Shown one piece after another: positions 39,455 through 48,488 of a DNA stretch of 64,000 nucleotides (the stretch's first letter is position 1; the number at the start of each line of letters is the position of its first letter). A program made the position numbers and the translations under genes. Where the stretch lies: contig NZ_CP126625.1 of the NCBI RefSeq assembly GCF_030219325.1, positions 1,414,857 to 1,478,856 of the forward strand, read 5' to 3'. The notes beneath the pieces were generated by a model that did not search any database, was not told where the DNA came from, and saw nothing but the letters and a program-made list of their open reading frames with translations. Origin of the DNA: Geothrix sp. (lineage in GTDB: Bacteria > Acidobacteriota > Holophagae > Holophagales > Holophagaceae).

Positions 39455-42202
39455 TCAGCCGCTGTTGCGGAGACCCGCGGCGATGCCATTGATGGTGAGC
39501 AGGATGCCGCGCGCGGTGCGGTCGTCGCCATCCCCGGAGCGGTAGCGGCGGAGCAATTCCACCTGAAGGTGGTTCAGGGGATCCAGGTAGGGGAAGCGAT
39601 GCTGGATGGACCGCCGGAGGGTCGCATTGTCCTCCAGGAGATCGGCCTGGCCGGTGATGGCCTTCAGGGCCGCGATGGAAGCCTCGCACTCTTCCTGCAG
39701 GCGGCCGAAGATCCGGTCGCGCAGCGCCGGGTCGCGCACCAGATCCGCATAGCGGGAGGCGATGGCCAGGTCCACCTTGGCGAGCACCATGTCCATGTTG
39801 GAGAGCAGGCTCCGGAAATAGGGCCAGCGGGCGTGCATCTCCTTCAGCAGAACCAGGCCGTCCTCGCCACGCTCCCGCCGGAAGGCGCGGACCGCCGCGC
39901 CGAACCCGTACCAGCCCGGCAGCATCAGGCGGCACTGGCTCCAGCTGAACACCCAGGGGATGGCCCGCAGGTCCGTGATGGCGCGCCCGGCCTTCCGGCT
40001 GGCGGGCCGCGAGCCGATGTTGAGCTGGGCGATCTCGGCGATGGGGGTGGATTCCCAGAAGAAGCGCTCGAAGTCCGGGGTGCCGTATACGAGGTCCCGG
40101 TAGGCCCCGCAGGCGTGATCCGACAGGGCATCCATGACCTGCAGGAAGCGTGGATCCGGTCCTGCGCTGCTTCCGGCCGGGAGGCTGGCCTCCAGGGCGG
40201 CCGCCACCAGCACCTCGAGGTTGCGCCGCCCCACGGCCGGGTGGCCGTACTTGGCGGCGACGACCTCGCCCTGCTCGGTCAGGCGGATCTGGCCCTGCAC
40301 GGCCCCGGGCGGTTGGGCGAGGATGGCTTCGTAACTGGGGCCGCCACCGCGGCCCACGGATCCGCCACGGCCGTGGAACAGGCGCAACCGGATGCCATGG
40401 CGCTGCGCCACCGCCACCAGGTTCAGCTCGGCCTTGTAGAGTTCCCAGCGCGAGGTGAGGAATCCCCCGTCCTTGTTGCTGTCCGAATAGCCCAACATGA
40501 CTTCCTGAATGCCATCGCGGCCATCCAACATGCGCCGGTAGAGGGGAACGCGCAGCAGGCCATCCATGATGTCGCCGCAGCGCTGGAGGTCCTCGATGGT
40601 CTCGAAGAGCGGGATGAGGTTGAGGTCCAGGCGGGCCTCGGCCGGGCGCAGGATCCCCGCCTCCCGCAGCATCACGGCCGCCTCGAGCAGGTCGGAGACG
40701 CCTTCGGTGTGGCTGATGATGCAGCTGGGCAGGGCCTCGGTCCCCAGGCGCTGCTGGGCCTCTGCGGCCGTCCGGAACAGGGCCAGCTCCTGGCGGGTCT
40801 CCTCGCCGTAGGGGAGGTAGGGCGAGGCCAGGGGGCGCGGGCTTTCCAGCTCGGCCGCCAGCAGGTCGATCTTCTGCGGCTCATCCAGCGAGAGGTAGCC
40901 TGTGCCCGGGCGGACCGCCTCCAGCAGCTCGGCCACCACGCGGCCGTGGACTTCCGAAGCCTGCCGCAGGTCCACGGGGGCCATGTGGAAGCCGAAGACC
41001 GACACCGCGCGCCGCAGCCCCCGCAGGCGCCCCCGGGCCAGCCGCCGTCCTCCATGTTTGCGGAGGGAATCATCCAGCGTGTCCAGGTCGGCCTTCAGGT
41101 CCTCCGGGGTCTGGTACGGTGCCAGTCCCCGGGGGCCGGTGGGTTCGGGATCGGATACTCCCTGCCGGGTCGCGGCCAGCCGTCCCGAGATCAGGGTCAG
41201 GGCGAGACGGTAGGTTTCGTCGGCCCGCTGGGGGGACGGGTCCGGGGCGCGCGCCGCGAGGTCCAGCACCGCCTGGGAGGCGCGGGACACCTGGAGACTG
41301 AGGGAGAGTTCCGAGGCCAGCGCCTGCAGTTCCTGCAGCAGGAAGTCCAGGACGGTCCGGGACTGGGTGCGCAGGGTCTGTTCCAGCACCTCGGCGGTGA
41401 CGAAGGGGTGGCCATCCCGGTCACCGCCGATCCAGCTGCCCAGCCGGAAGAAGGGTGGCAGCTCGGCGTCACCCCAGGCGGGGTCCAGCGCGAGTCGGTC
41501 CTCCAGGTCTGCGTAGAGGGCCGGGATCTCCCGCAGGAAGGTGCGGTCGAAGTAGGAGAGGGCGCTGGCGACTTCGTCGGCGACGGCGGGTCGCTGGGGG
41601 CGCAGCATGCGGGTCTGCCACAGCAGCAGCACCTGGCGCTGGAGGTGCTCGTCGCGGAGCGCGGTTTCCCGGGGCGTCGAGGCGCTGCGGTCCCGCTCGT
41701 CCAGCAGGCGGGCGATCTCCATCTGCGCGTTGAGGATGCTCTTGCGCTGCACTTCGGTGGGGTGGGCGGTGAGCACCGGGCGCACCTGGGCGCTGGCAAA
41801 GAAGGTGCGCAGGTCCGCCGCGTTCCACCCCGCCTCGCCGGCCCGGAGCAGGGCATGGCCCAGGGAGCTGGGCCGGGGCAGGGCGTTCCCCATGCGGTGG
41901 GCCCGGGAGCGCCGGATGTGGTGCTGGTCTTCGGCCAGATTGGCCAGCTGGGAGAAGTAACTGAAGGCACGGACCACCAGGATGGCGCGGCCGGGGCTGA
42001 GTGCCTTCAGGATGCTCCGGAGCTCATCGCCCGCGCCGGAGTCCTGGGCCCGGCGGAAGCGCACGGCGCTCTGCCGGATCCGCTCGATGAGCTGGAAGGT
42101 CTCGTCGCCCTCCTGCTCCCGCACCGTATCTCCCAGCACCCGGCCCAGGAGGCGGATGTCCTCCTTCAGGGGCAGGTCCTTGTCGGGGGGGGCAGGGTCC
42201 AT
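39455..42202 (-). CDS. ppc: Phosphoenolpyruvate carboxylase
   Basis: A 915-residue cytoplasmic enzyme forming oxaloacetate from PEP and bicarbonate, which refills the TCA cycle. Catalytic His in PVLTAHPTEVQRKS, metal and phosphate blocks MLGYSDSNKDGGFL and FHGRGGSVGRGGGP, and the C-terminal LTINGIAAGLRNSG (the family ends ...RNTG). Length is usual (about 880-940). The ATG at 42202 has AGAGAGG upstream. It is divergent from the IspH fusion with about 176 bases between and converges on norZ. Confidence 0.96.
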   Translation of the reverse strand: MDPAPPDKDLPLKEDIRLLGRVLGDTVREQEGDETFQLIERIRQSAVRFRRAQDSGAGDELRSILKALSPGRAILVVRAFSYFSQLANLAEDQHHIRRSRAHRMGNALPRPSSLGHALLRAGEAGWNAADLRTFFASAQVRPVLTAHPTEVQRKSILNAQMEIARLLDERDRSASTPRETALRDEHLQRQVLLLWQTRMLRPQRPAVADEVASALSYFDRTFLREIPALYADLEDRLALDPAWGDAELPPFFRLGSWIGGDRDGHPFVTAEVLEQTLRTQSRTVLDFLLQELQALASELSLSLQVSRASQAVLDLAARAPDPSPQRADETYRLALTLISGRLAATRQGVSDPEPTGPRGLAPYQTPEDLKADLDTLDDSLRKHGGRRLARGRLRGLRRAVSVFGFHMAPVDLRQASEVHGRVVAELLEAVRPGTGYLSLDEPQKIDLLAAELESPRPLASPYLPYGEETRQELALFRTAAEAQQRLGTEALPSCIISHTEGVSDLLEAAVMLREAGILRPAEARLDLNLIPLFETIEDLQRCGDIMDGLLRVPLYRRMLDGRDGIQEVMLGYSDSNKDGGFLTSRWELYKAELNLVAVAQRHGIRLRLFHGRGGSVGRGGGPSYEAILAQPPGAVQGQIRLTEQGEVVAAKYGHPAVGRRNLEVLVAAALEASLPAGSSAGPDPRFLQVMDALSDHACGAYRDLVYGTPDFERFFWESTPIAEIAQLNIGSRPASRKAGRAITDLRAIPWVFSWSQCRLMLPGWYGFGAAVRAFRRERGEDGLVLLKEMHARWPYFRSLLSNMDMVLAKVDLAIASRYADLVRDPALRDRIFGRLQEECEASIAALKAITGQADLLEDNATLRRSIQHRFPYLDPLNHLQVELLRRYRSGDGDDRTARGILLTINGIAAGLRNSG

Positions 42203-42333
42203 GGAGCCTCTCTGGGGTGGAGGGGGCGGTGGGTTCCAGAGTAGTGGATGCCTGGGCCCCCAGGCTTCTTGGATGTTGAGACAGCTAGACCCGGCCCGGT
42301 CCATCGCTCCGTGCGTCGACGCCCTGCTGGCGG

Positions 42334-42364
42334 TATGATAAGTAACCTGACAAACCTGGTCAGG
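42334..42364 (+). promoter_or_regulatory. Likely -10 element and IscR-like operator in front of the IspH fusion
   Basis: TATGAT at 42334-42339 is a good -10; no clear -35 is seen. At 42346-42364, CCTGACAAACCTGGTCAGG is an inverted repeat (CCTGAC/GTCAGG, 7-base spacer). Its core fits the IscR type-1 pattern SYYGAC-N7-GTCRRS at almost every position. Since IspH carries an Fe-S cluster, control by an Fe-S-sensing Rrf2/IscR protein is plausible. Confidence 0.5.
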
Positions 42365-42378
42365 ATTGTGGAGTCGGG

Positions 42379-44100
42379 ATGAAGGTCATCGTCGCCAAGA
42401 CCGCGGGGTTCTGCTGGGGCGTCAAGCGCGCCATGGACGCGGTGCTGGAGGCCTCGGTGCGCAACGACGGCCGCGTCGTGCAGACGCTGGGCCCGCTCAT
42501 CCACAATCCCCAGGCCCTGGACCTCATCGGGAAGCGGGGCGTGGCCGTGGCGGAGGCGCCGGACAAGGTGCAGAACGGCACGGTGGTGATCCGGGCCCAC
42601 GGCATCCCCATCCAGGACCTGCGGGGCCTCAAGGAACGGCAGGCCAGGGGCGAGCTGAAGATCGTGAACGCCACCTGCCCCGAGGTGGCCAAGGTCCACC
42701 ACAAGATCAAGAAGTGGAGCCCCAAGGGCTACTTCACGGTGATCCTGGGCAGTCACGGCCATGCCGAGAGCGTGGCCCACCGCAGCTTCGCGGAGAGTGG
42801 TTCGGTGATCGTCTCGAACCTGGCCGAAGCCGAGGCCCTGACGGACGAGCAGCTGCGGAAAGTTCTGGTGGTGGCCCAGACCACCTTCACGGTGAAGGAT
42901 TACCACGTCATCAGCGACTACATCCGGAACCGCGCGGGCGAGGCGGTCCTGGAGAACACCATCTGCGAGGACACCTGGATGCGCCAGGACGAGGCCGGGG
43001 AACTGGCCCGGACCGTGGACGTGGTGATCGTCGTGGGCGGCAAGGCCTCCAGCAACACCAAGCACCTGGCCGAGCTGGCCCAGCACTACGGCAAGCCCGT
43101 CCAGTACGTGGAGACCGCCTCGGAGCTGGATCTGGGCGGCTTCACCGGCCAGGAGACCGTGGGCGTGCTGGCGGGAGCCTCCACGCCCACCTGGCTGGTG
43201 GACGAGGTGGTGGACGTGCTCGAGCAGCTGGGCGACGGTCCCAGCCGGTGGCGCAGCTTCCTGCAGGGAGCCTACGGCAGTTCCTCCCTGATGGCCGTGG
43301 GGGCCGGGCTGATGACCCTGGGCGTCCACCGCTGGCTCGGCCTGCCCCTGGGCTGGCGCTATCCCGTCCTGACGGCGGCCTACGTGGTGGCCATGTACCT
43401 GCTCAGCCCCTTCCTGGACCCGCTCGGCCTCGGAGCCAAAGGCCCGGCGCGGGCCCGGTTTCTCGAGCGCCACCGGAACGTCCTGCTGATCTCCGCCACC
43501 GCGGCGCTGGTGATCACCCTGGGGCTGGCCGCCAGCCTGGGCGTGAAGGTGCTGACGGTCGTCCTGGGGGCAAGTCTGGTGGGAGCGGCCTACAAGCGGC
43601 GTTTCCGCGTGGGCCACCGGGAGATCAGCCTGCGGAGCATCCCCGGATCCAAGGATGTGGTGGTGTCCCTGGCCCTGGCCACGGTGGCCGTCATCACCCC
43701 GGTCTGGCAGGAGGGGCGGACCTGGGACCTGCGGGCCTTCGCGGCGGTCTTCCTGGTGGGGGTCCTGGCCTTCGTGCGCACGGTGATCTATGAATTCCGC
43801 GACATGCAGAACGATCAGATCGTGGGCAAGGAGACCCTGCCGATCCTGCTGGGCAAGCGCGCCACCAAGGTCGTGCTCATCGCCCTGCTGGGGACCCTGC
43901 TGGCGGGCACCCTCTGGCTGACCTACGAAAACCGGAGCCAGGGCCATCCGCTGGCCGTGGCCCTGGTGCTGGTCACCTGTGCCGCCTACCCGGTGCTCTA
44001 CCTGTGGCTCTACCATGAGCGCTTCACGACCGGGAAGAACCGCTTTGAACTGAGCGTGGACTTCAGCTTCTACCTGGTGGGGCTGCTGGCCCTGGTCTGA
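42379..44100 (+). CDS. ispH: Fusion of IspH (HMBPP reductase) with a UbiA-like membrane domain
   Basis: A 573-residue two-part protein without a stop between parts. Residues 1-290 are IspH, the last MEP-pathway enzyme making IPP/DMAPP: cluster ligands C12 (GFCWGV), C100 (NATCPEV) and C196 (NTICEDT), active-site His in GPLIHN, RAHGIP and GSHGHAE. Residues of about 300-573 form eight or so hydrophobic segments like UbiA prenyltransferases, with IPGSKDVVV and the second Asp motif as RDMQNDQIVGKETLP. The first Asp-rich motif (N..xD...D) is not evident. The domain order suggests isoprenoid precursor production coupled at the membrane to a prenyl transfer. Upstream SD is GTGGAG. Confidence 0.88.
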   Translation: MKVIVAKTAGFCWGVKRAMDAVLEASVRNDGRVVQTLGPLIHNPQALDLIGKRGVAVAEAPDKVQNGTVVIRAHGIPIQDLRGLKERQARGELKIVNATCPEVAKVHHKIKKWSPKGYFTVILGSHGHAESVAHRSFAESGSVIVSNLAEAEALTDEQLRKVLVVAQTTFTVKDYHVISDYIRNRAGEAVLENTICEDTWMRQDEAGELARTVDVVIVVGGKASSNTKHLAELAQHYGKPVQYVETASELDLGGFTGQETVGVLAGASTPTWLVDEVVDVLEQLGDGPSRWRSFLQGAYGSSSLMAVGAGLMTLGVHRWLGLPLGWRYPVLTAAYVVAMYLLSPFLDPLGLGAKGPARARFLERHRNVLLISATAALVITLGLAASLGVKVLTVVLGASLVGAAYKRRFRVGHREISLRSIPGSKDVVVSLALATVAVITPVWQEGRTWDLRAFAAVFLVGVLAFVRTVIYEFRDMQNDQIVGKETLPILLGKRATKVVLIALLGTLLAGTLWLTYENRSQGHPLAVALVLVTCAAYPVLYLWLYHERFTTGKNRFELSVDFSFYLVGLLALV

Positions 44101-44114
44101 GGCCAGAGCCATGG

Positions 44115-44149
44115 CTGCAAACGGGGCGCCAACGGCGCCCCGTTTGCAG
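44115..44149. terminator. Perfect 16-base inverted repeat (terminator-like)
   Basis: CTGCAAACGGGGCGCC, AAC, GGCGCCCCGTTTGCAG. The hairpin would be very stable and sits 15 bases after the fusion gene's stop and 20 bases before the SDR start. Neither side has a clear U-run, so it is a terminator-like element of uncertain efficiency. Confidence 0.65.
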
Positions 44150-44168
44150 GATGTGAAAGGATGGACGG

Positions 44169-44993
44169 ATGCGCCACTGGGTCCTCATCACGGGCTGTTC
44201 CACGGGCATCGGGCGGGCTCTGGTGCCGCTCTGCCGCGAGGCGGGCTGGGGCGTGGTGGCCACAGCCAGGAACCCAGATTCCCTGGCGGAGCTGCCGCCG
44301 GGAGAGGACCTGCGCGTCCTGCCGCTGGACGTGACCGATGCCGCCAGCATCGCCGCGGCGGCCGCTGCCTGCGCGGACCTGCCGCTCAAGGCCCTGGTGA
44401 ACAACGCCGGGTACGCCCAGGTGGGTCCCCTGGAACTCATCCGTCCGGAGGAACTCCGGGCGCAGTTCGAGACCAATGTCGTTGGCCTGCACATGGTGAC
44501 CAACGCCTTCCTGCCCCTGCTGCGCCGCGAGCCCGGCGCGCGGATCCTGCAGGTGGCCTCCATGCTCGGGCGCCTGTCCATCCCCCTGGCCGGGCCCTAC
44601 AACGCCTCGAAGCATGCCGTGGTGGCCCTGACGGAAAGCCTGCGGCTGGAGGTGGGCCGCGAGGTGGCCGTGGTGCTGGTGGAGCCGGGGGCCGTCCGGA
44701 CCGCGTTCCGCGACACCCTGGCCAGGGCCTGGGGGGACCTGCCGGAGCGGGCCCGGGGCACGCGGTACGAGGCCGTCCTCGCCCACTACCTGCAAGGGCG
44801 GAACCGGCAGGCGGAGCGCTATGGCATGGACGCGGAGGCCTGCGCGCGCAAGCTGCTCCGCGCCCTCGATGCCGAACGACCGCCGCGCCGGGTAACGGTG
44901 GGCTGGGATGCCTTCTGGGTTGGCAAGCTGAAGGCCCTGCTGCCGGCGGCCTGGTGGGAGAAGGTGATGCGCCGCTTCTACGGCCTGGCTTGA
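44169..44993 (+). CDS. Short-chain dehydrogenase/reductase
   Basis: A 274-residue classical SDR. The NAD(P) loop is TGCSTGIG (about residues 8-15), NNAG (about 78-81) follows, and the catalytic Tyr-Lys is YNASK. The C-terminal third diverges and holds a basic, Trp-rich segment (LLPAAWWEKVMRRFYG). The Ser before the Tyr motif (ASMLGRLS) completes the triad. The substrate is unknown; its C-terminal length resembles the retinol-/17-beta-HSD-like group. An AAAGG lies upstream of the ATG. Confidence 0.9.
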   Translation: MRHWVLITGCSTGIGRALVPLCREAGWGVVATARNPDSLAELPPGEDLRVLPLDVTDAASIAAAAAACADLPLKALVNNAGYAQVGPLELIRPEELRAQFETNVVGLHMVTNAFLPLLRREPGARILQVASMLGRLSIPLAGPYNASKHAVVALTESLRLEVGREVAVVLVEPGAVRTAFRDTLARAWGDLPERARGTRYEAVLAHYLQGRNRQAERYGMDAEACARKLLRALDAERPPRRVTVGWDAFWVGKLKALLPAAWWEKVMRRFYGLA

Positions 44994-44994
44994 G

Positions 44995-45447
44995 CTACTT
45001 GTAGATGCCGCAGCCCACCATCCAGCCGTCCAGGGACTCCACGTACGAGGTCTTGGCCTCGATCTTCCCGCTCTTGGGGTTGGGGTACTTGTAGTCCACC
45101 CAGCCGCTGCCCTTGGTCTTGGCGAGGTTGATCATCTCCTGGAGGAAGAGCTTCCCGTCCGGGTCCTTCACGCCCCAGCGGTTCACGCCCACCATCTGGC
45201 TCTGGAAGCCGATGGCCTGGCAGACGCCCGCCATGTCGTAGATGAAGATGTAGAGGTCATCGCCGCTCTTCACGTGGAAGCGTCCCTGGCCTTGGTTGGT
45301 CTCCTTCAGGAGGGCGTCCTTGCCGTTCTTCTTGGCGAAGGCCACGGCCTCCTTGACGAGGGCCTGGGCCTTCGGCTTCTGATCCTGGGCCTGAAGGGTG
45401 CCGGCCAGGCAGATGGTGGCGATGGTCAGGATGGATCGCAGGTTCAT
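44995..45447 (-). CDS. Stand-alone periplasmic Cache-domain protein
   Basis: A 150-residue protein with a signal peptide (1-20; cleavage near LQAQD) and a single-Cache domain (about 35-150; 'gsgWvdYkypnP.sgkieaKtsYve' pattern with GSGWVDYKYPNPKSG). Cache domains bind small organic ligands, usually as part of chemoreceptors or kinases; here no signalling domain is attached. Whether it works as a binding protein for a separate receptor is unknown. It converges on the SDR gene with one base between stops. Confidence 0.82.
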   Translation of the reverse strand: MNLRSILTIATICLAGTLQAQDQKPKAQALVKEAVAFAKKNGKDALLKETNQGQGRFHVKSGDDLYIFIYDMAGVCQAIGFQSQMVGVNRWGVKDPDGKLFLQEMINLAKTKGSGWVDYKYPNPKSGKIEAKTSYVESLDGWMVGCGIYK

Positions 45448-45537
45448 GGCGGACTCCCCCAGGTAGGTGGTGCGCCAACCGTATCGTCCAGGCGGCCGGG
45501 GGGCTTGATTTCCGGCCCGCCCTGCCAGACTGGAGAC

Positions 45538-48336
45538 ATGTCCGAAGACCGCCTCTACCTGATCGATACCTTCGCCTTCATTTTTCGGGCCTACTTCGCC
45601 AATCCACGGCTGAAGAACGGGGCGGCGTACACGTTCACGCGGCTGGTGCTGCAGCTGCTGGAGAAGCACAAGCCGACGCACATCGCCTGCGTGTTCGACA
45701 CGCCGGAACCCACCTTCCGGCACGAGATCTATCCGGAGTACAAGGCCAACCGGGATGCCATGCCCGAGGACCTGCGCCCGCAGATCCCGATGATCCGGCA
45801 GCTGGTGGAGGCCCTGAACATCCCCATCGTGGAGCTGCACGGCTACGAGGCCGACGACGTCATGGGCACATTGGCGCGGGAATCCGCAGCCATGGGCCTG
45901 CCGGCCGTCATCGTCAGTCCGGACAAGGACCTGCTGCAGCTGGTGGACGATGACCTCCGCATCCAAGTGCTGAACACCAAGGACGGCGAGGTCTGGCACG
46001 ACCGCGAGGGCGTGAAGGCCCGCATGGGCGTGTGGCCTGAGCAGGTGGTGGACTTCCTCAGCCTGGTGGGCGACGCCTCCGACAACGTGAAGGGCGTGCC
46101 CGGCATCGGCGAGAAGGGCGCCGCGCTCCTGCTGGAAAAGTTCCACAGCCTCGACGGGGTGATCGCCTCCAAGGCGGAGCTGAAGCCCAAGCAGCGCGAA
46201 GGGCTCGAAACCGCTTCCGAGTGGCTGGACCTCACGAAGCGCCTCGTCACCGTGGTGACGGACCTCAACCTCGCCCTGCATCCCAAAGACCTGGCCTATC
46301 CCGGCGTGGACGAGGCCAAGGCCCGCGAAACCTTCAAGGAGCTGGGCTTCCAATCCCTCACCAAGGAGTTCACCCAGAGCGCCGAGCAGGCGGGCAGCGC
46401 GCGGAAATACCGGTCGGCGGCCACCCTCGGCGATCTCGAAGCGGCCGTGGCCGCCTGCCGGGCCGCCGGCCGGTTCGGCCTGGATACCGAAACCACCAGC
46501 ATCGATCCCACGCGGGGCCACCTCGTGGGTCTGAGTTTGGCCTGGGCGCCCAATGAGGGGCTCTACGTGCCCCTGGCCCACCTCAAGCCCGCGACGGCGG
46601 ATACGGAGGGTTCGCTGCCCGGGCTGCTGCCCGACAGCGGCCTGCCGGAGGCCCTGCTCGACCTTCGGGGCGATGCGGCGGCCTTCTTCGCGGAGCTGGC
46701 GCCCCACCTGGATTCCCGGAACCTTCCCTTTGCGGAGGCCCGGCGCATCCTGGCCCCCCTGCTGGCGGACCCCGCCGTCGGGAAGTGCGGCCAGAACCTC
46801 AAGTACGACCTCCAGGTCCTGGCCCGTCACGGTCTGCCGGTGGTTGGCCTGGCCGATGACAGCATGATCCTGAGCTTCCTGCTGGAGAGCGGCGTCCGCC
46901 ACAACCTGGATGATCTGTCCGTCCGCCTGCTGGACGTGAAGCCCATCGCCTTCGAGGAGGTGGTGGGCAAGGGCAAGGCCCAGAAGCGCTTCGACGAAGC
47001 CGACTTCGACCACGCCGTGCAGTACGCCGCCGAGGATGCCGACCTCGCCCTGCAGCTCTGCGACAAGCTGCGGGCGACCTTCCCCGATGACCAGCTGAAG
47101 CGGCTCTACGAGGAGGTGGATCTGCCCCTGGTGGAGGTCCTCGCGGCCCTGGAAGGGCACGGAGTCAGGCTCGACCTTGAGGTCCTCTCCAAGCTCGGCG
47201 TGCAGATGAACGGTGAGCGGAAGCGGGCCGAAGCCCGGGTTCTCGAACTCGCCGGCGAGCCCTTCAACCTCAACAGCCCCACCCAGCTGGGGGCCATCCT
47301 CTTTGGCAAGCTGGGCTACCAGCCCGTGAAGTACACGGGCAAGACCAAGGTGCCCAGCACCGACGAGGAGACCCTGGAGGAGCTGGCCACCAGGCACGAC
47401 GCCGAGATCGCCCGGGAGCTGCTGCGCCACCGCCAGATGGTGAAGCTGCTGGGCACCTACGTGGAGGCCCTGCCGCAGATGGTGAATCCCGTGACGGGTC
47501 GTGTGCACACCAAGCTGCACCAGGCGGTGGTGGCCTCGGGCCGCCTCGCCTCCAACGATCCGAACCTGCAGAACATTCCCATCCGCACGGAGGAGGGCCG
47601 CGCCATCCGCGGCGCCTTCGTGCCCGAGCCTGGCTGGGTGCTGCTGGACGCGGACTACAGCCAGATCGAGCTGCGGGTGGTGGCGGCCGTGGCGGAGGAC
47701 CCCGTGCTGCTGGGCGCCTTCGAGGCCGGCGAGGATATCCACCGCCGCACCGCCTCGGAAGTCTTCAACGTCCCCATGGACCAGGTCACCTCGGACCAGC
47801 GCAGCGCCTCCAAGGCGGTCAATTTCGGCCTGCTCTACGGCCAGGGGGCCTTCGCCCTCGCCGCCAACATCGGCGTCAGTCAGAAGGAGGCCAAGGCCTT
47901 CATCGAGCGCTATTTCGAGCGCATGCCCAAGGTGGCGGAGTGGATCGAGACCACCAAGGCCCGGGCCATCGCCGAAGGCCTGGTCCGCACCCACTGGGGC
48001 CGCATCCGCCGCATCCCGGAGCTGCAGAGCAGTGACAAGCGCTTCCAGGCCGGGGGCCTGCGAGAAGCGGTGAACACCGTCATCCAGGGCACCGCGGCGG
48101 ACTTGATGCGCCGGGCCATGGTGCGCCTGCATCGCAGCCTCCAGGCCGCAGGCCTGAAGGCGCGGCTGCTGCTGCAGGTTCACGACGAGCTGCTGATGGA
48201 GGCCCCGCCGGAGGAAGTGGAGCGTGCTTCGGCCCTGCTGAAGGAGGCCATGGAGGGCGCCGACGACCTCGGAGCCCTGGGCGTGAAGCTGGCCGCCGAG
48301 GTCAGGACTGGAGACAGCTGGCTGGCCTGCAAGTGA
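45538..48336 (+). CDS. polA: DNA polymerase I
   Basis: A 932-residue enzyme with three parts: a 5'-3' exonuclease (about 1-290; VIVSPDKDLLQLV, GDASDNVKGVPGIGEKGA), a 3'-5' proofreading domain (about 310-510; FGLDTETTSID, KYDLQVLARHG, YAAEDADLALQL keep the catalytic Asp/Glu residues), and the polymerase (about 530-932; LLDADYSQIELR, SASKAVNFGLLYGQG, LLQVHDELLME). All active-site residues are in place. ATG at 45538 with a GGAG 4 bases upstream. A hairpin with a T-run follows the gene. Confidence 0.97.
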   Translation: MSEDRLYLIDTFAFIFRAYFANPRLKNGAAYTFTRLVLQLLEKHKPTHIACVFDTPEPTFRHEIYPEYKANRDAMPEDLRPQIPMIRQLVEALNIPIVELHGYEADDVMGTLARESAAMGLPAVIVSPDKDLLQLVDDDLRIQVLNTKDGEVWHDREGVKARMGVWPEQVVDFLSLVGDASDNVKGVPGIGEKGAALLLEKFHSLDGVIASKAELKPKQREGLETASEWLDLTKRLVTVVTDLNLALHPKDLAYPGVDEAKARETFKELGFQSLTKEFTQSAEQAGSARKYRSAATLGDLEAAVAACRAAGRFGLDTETTSIDPTRGHLVGLSLAWAPNEGLYVPLAHLKPATADTEGSLPGLLPDSGLPEALLDLRGDAAAFFAELAPHLDSRNLPFAEARRILAPLLADPAVGKCGQNLKYDLQVLARHGLPVVGLADDSMILSFLLESGVRHNLDDLSVRLLDVKPIAFEEVVGKGKAQKRFDEADFDHAVQYAAEDADLALQLCDKLRATFPDDQLKRLYEEVDLPLVEVLAALEGHGVRLDLEVLSKLGVQMNGERKRAEARVLELAGEPFNLNSPTQLGAILFGKLGYQPVKYTGKTKVPSTDEETLEELATRHDAEIARELLRHRQMVKLLGTYVEALPQMVNPVTGRVHTKLHQAVVASGRLASNDPNLQNIPIRTEEGRAIRGAFVPEPGWVLLDADYSQIELRVVAAVAEDPVLLGAFEAGEDIHRRTASEVFNVPMDQVTSDQRSASKAVNFGLLYGQGAFALAANIGVSQKEAKAFIERYFERMPKVAEWIETTKARAIAEGLVRTHWGRIRRIPELQSSDKRFQAGGLREAVNTVIQGTAADLMRRAMVRLHRSLQAAGLKARLLLQVHDELLMEAPPEEVERASALLKEAMEGADDLGALGVKLAAEVRTGDSWLACK

Positions 48337-48354
48337 TTTGACACTTTGTCGGGC

Positions 48355-48396
48355 AGGCTCCCCGGATCATGCGATTTCGGGGGGTTTTGTGATGGC
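48355..48396 (+). terminator. Probable terminator after polA
   Basis: A stem of CCCCG (around 48360) with CGGGG, joined through a loop, followed by TTTTG. The stem is short (five perfect pairs, more with mismatches) but T-rich sequence follows, as in a rho-independent terminator. Confidence 0.45.
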
Positions 48397-48488
48397 TGTC
48401 CGGGTCCGAATTTAACGGGGAGGTCATCATTGGCGGGTCCGGTGCTTTGGCGCACCGCAGCCCCAGTCCCCTTCTGCAGGAGCCCAAC

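Noticed and set aside
37530-39935. An 801-codon minus-strand frame opposite norZ
   Set aside because: The composition is Gly/Arg/His/Gln-rich without any domain, and the opposite strand encodes a clear membrane enzyme.
45257-48183. Minus-strand frame of more than 900 codons opposite polA
   Set aside because: Shadow of polA; only its last 150 codons correspond to a real gene (the Cache protein), which has its own ATG and signal peptide.
48338-48343. TTGACA at the end of polA as a -35 box for the dehydrogenase gene
   Set aside because: No acceptable -10 lies 16-19 bases downstream, and a probable terminator intervenes.
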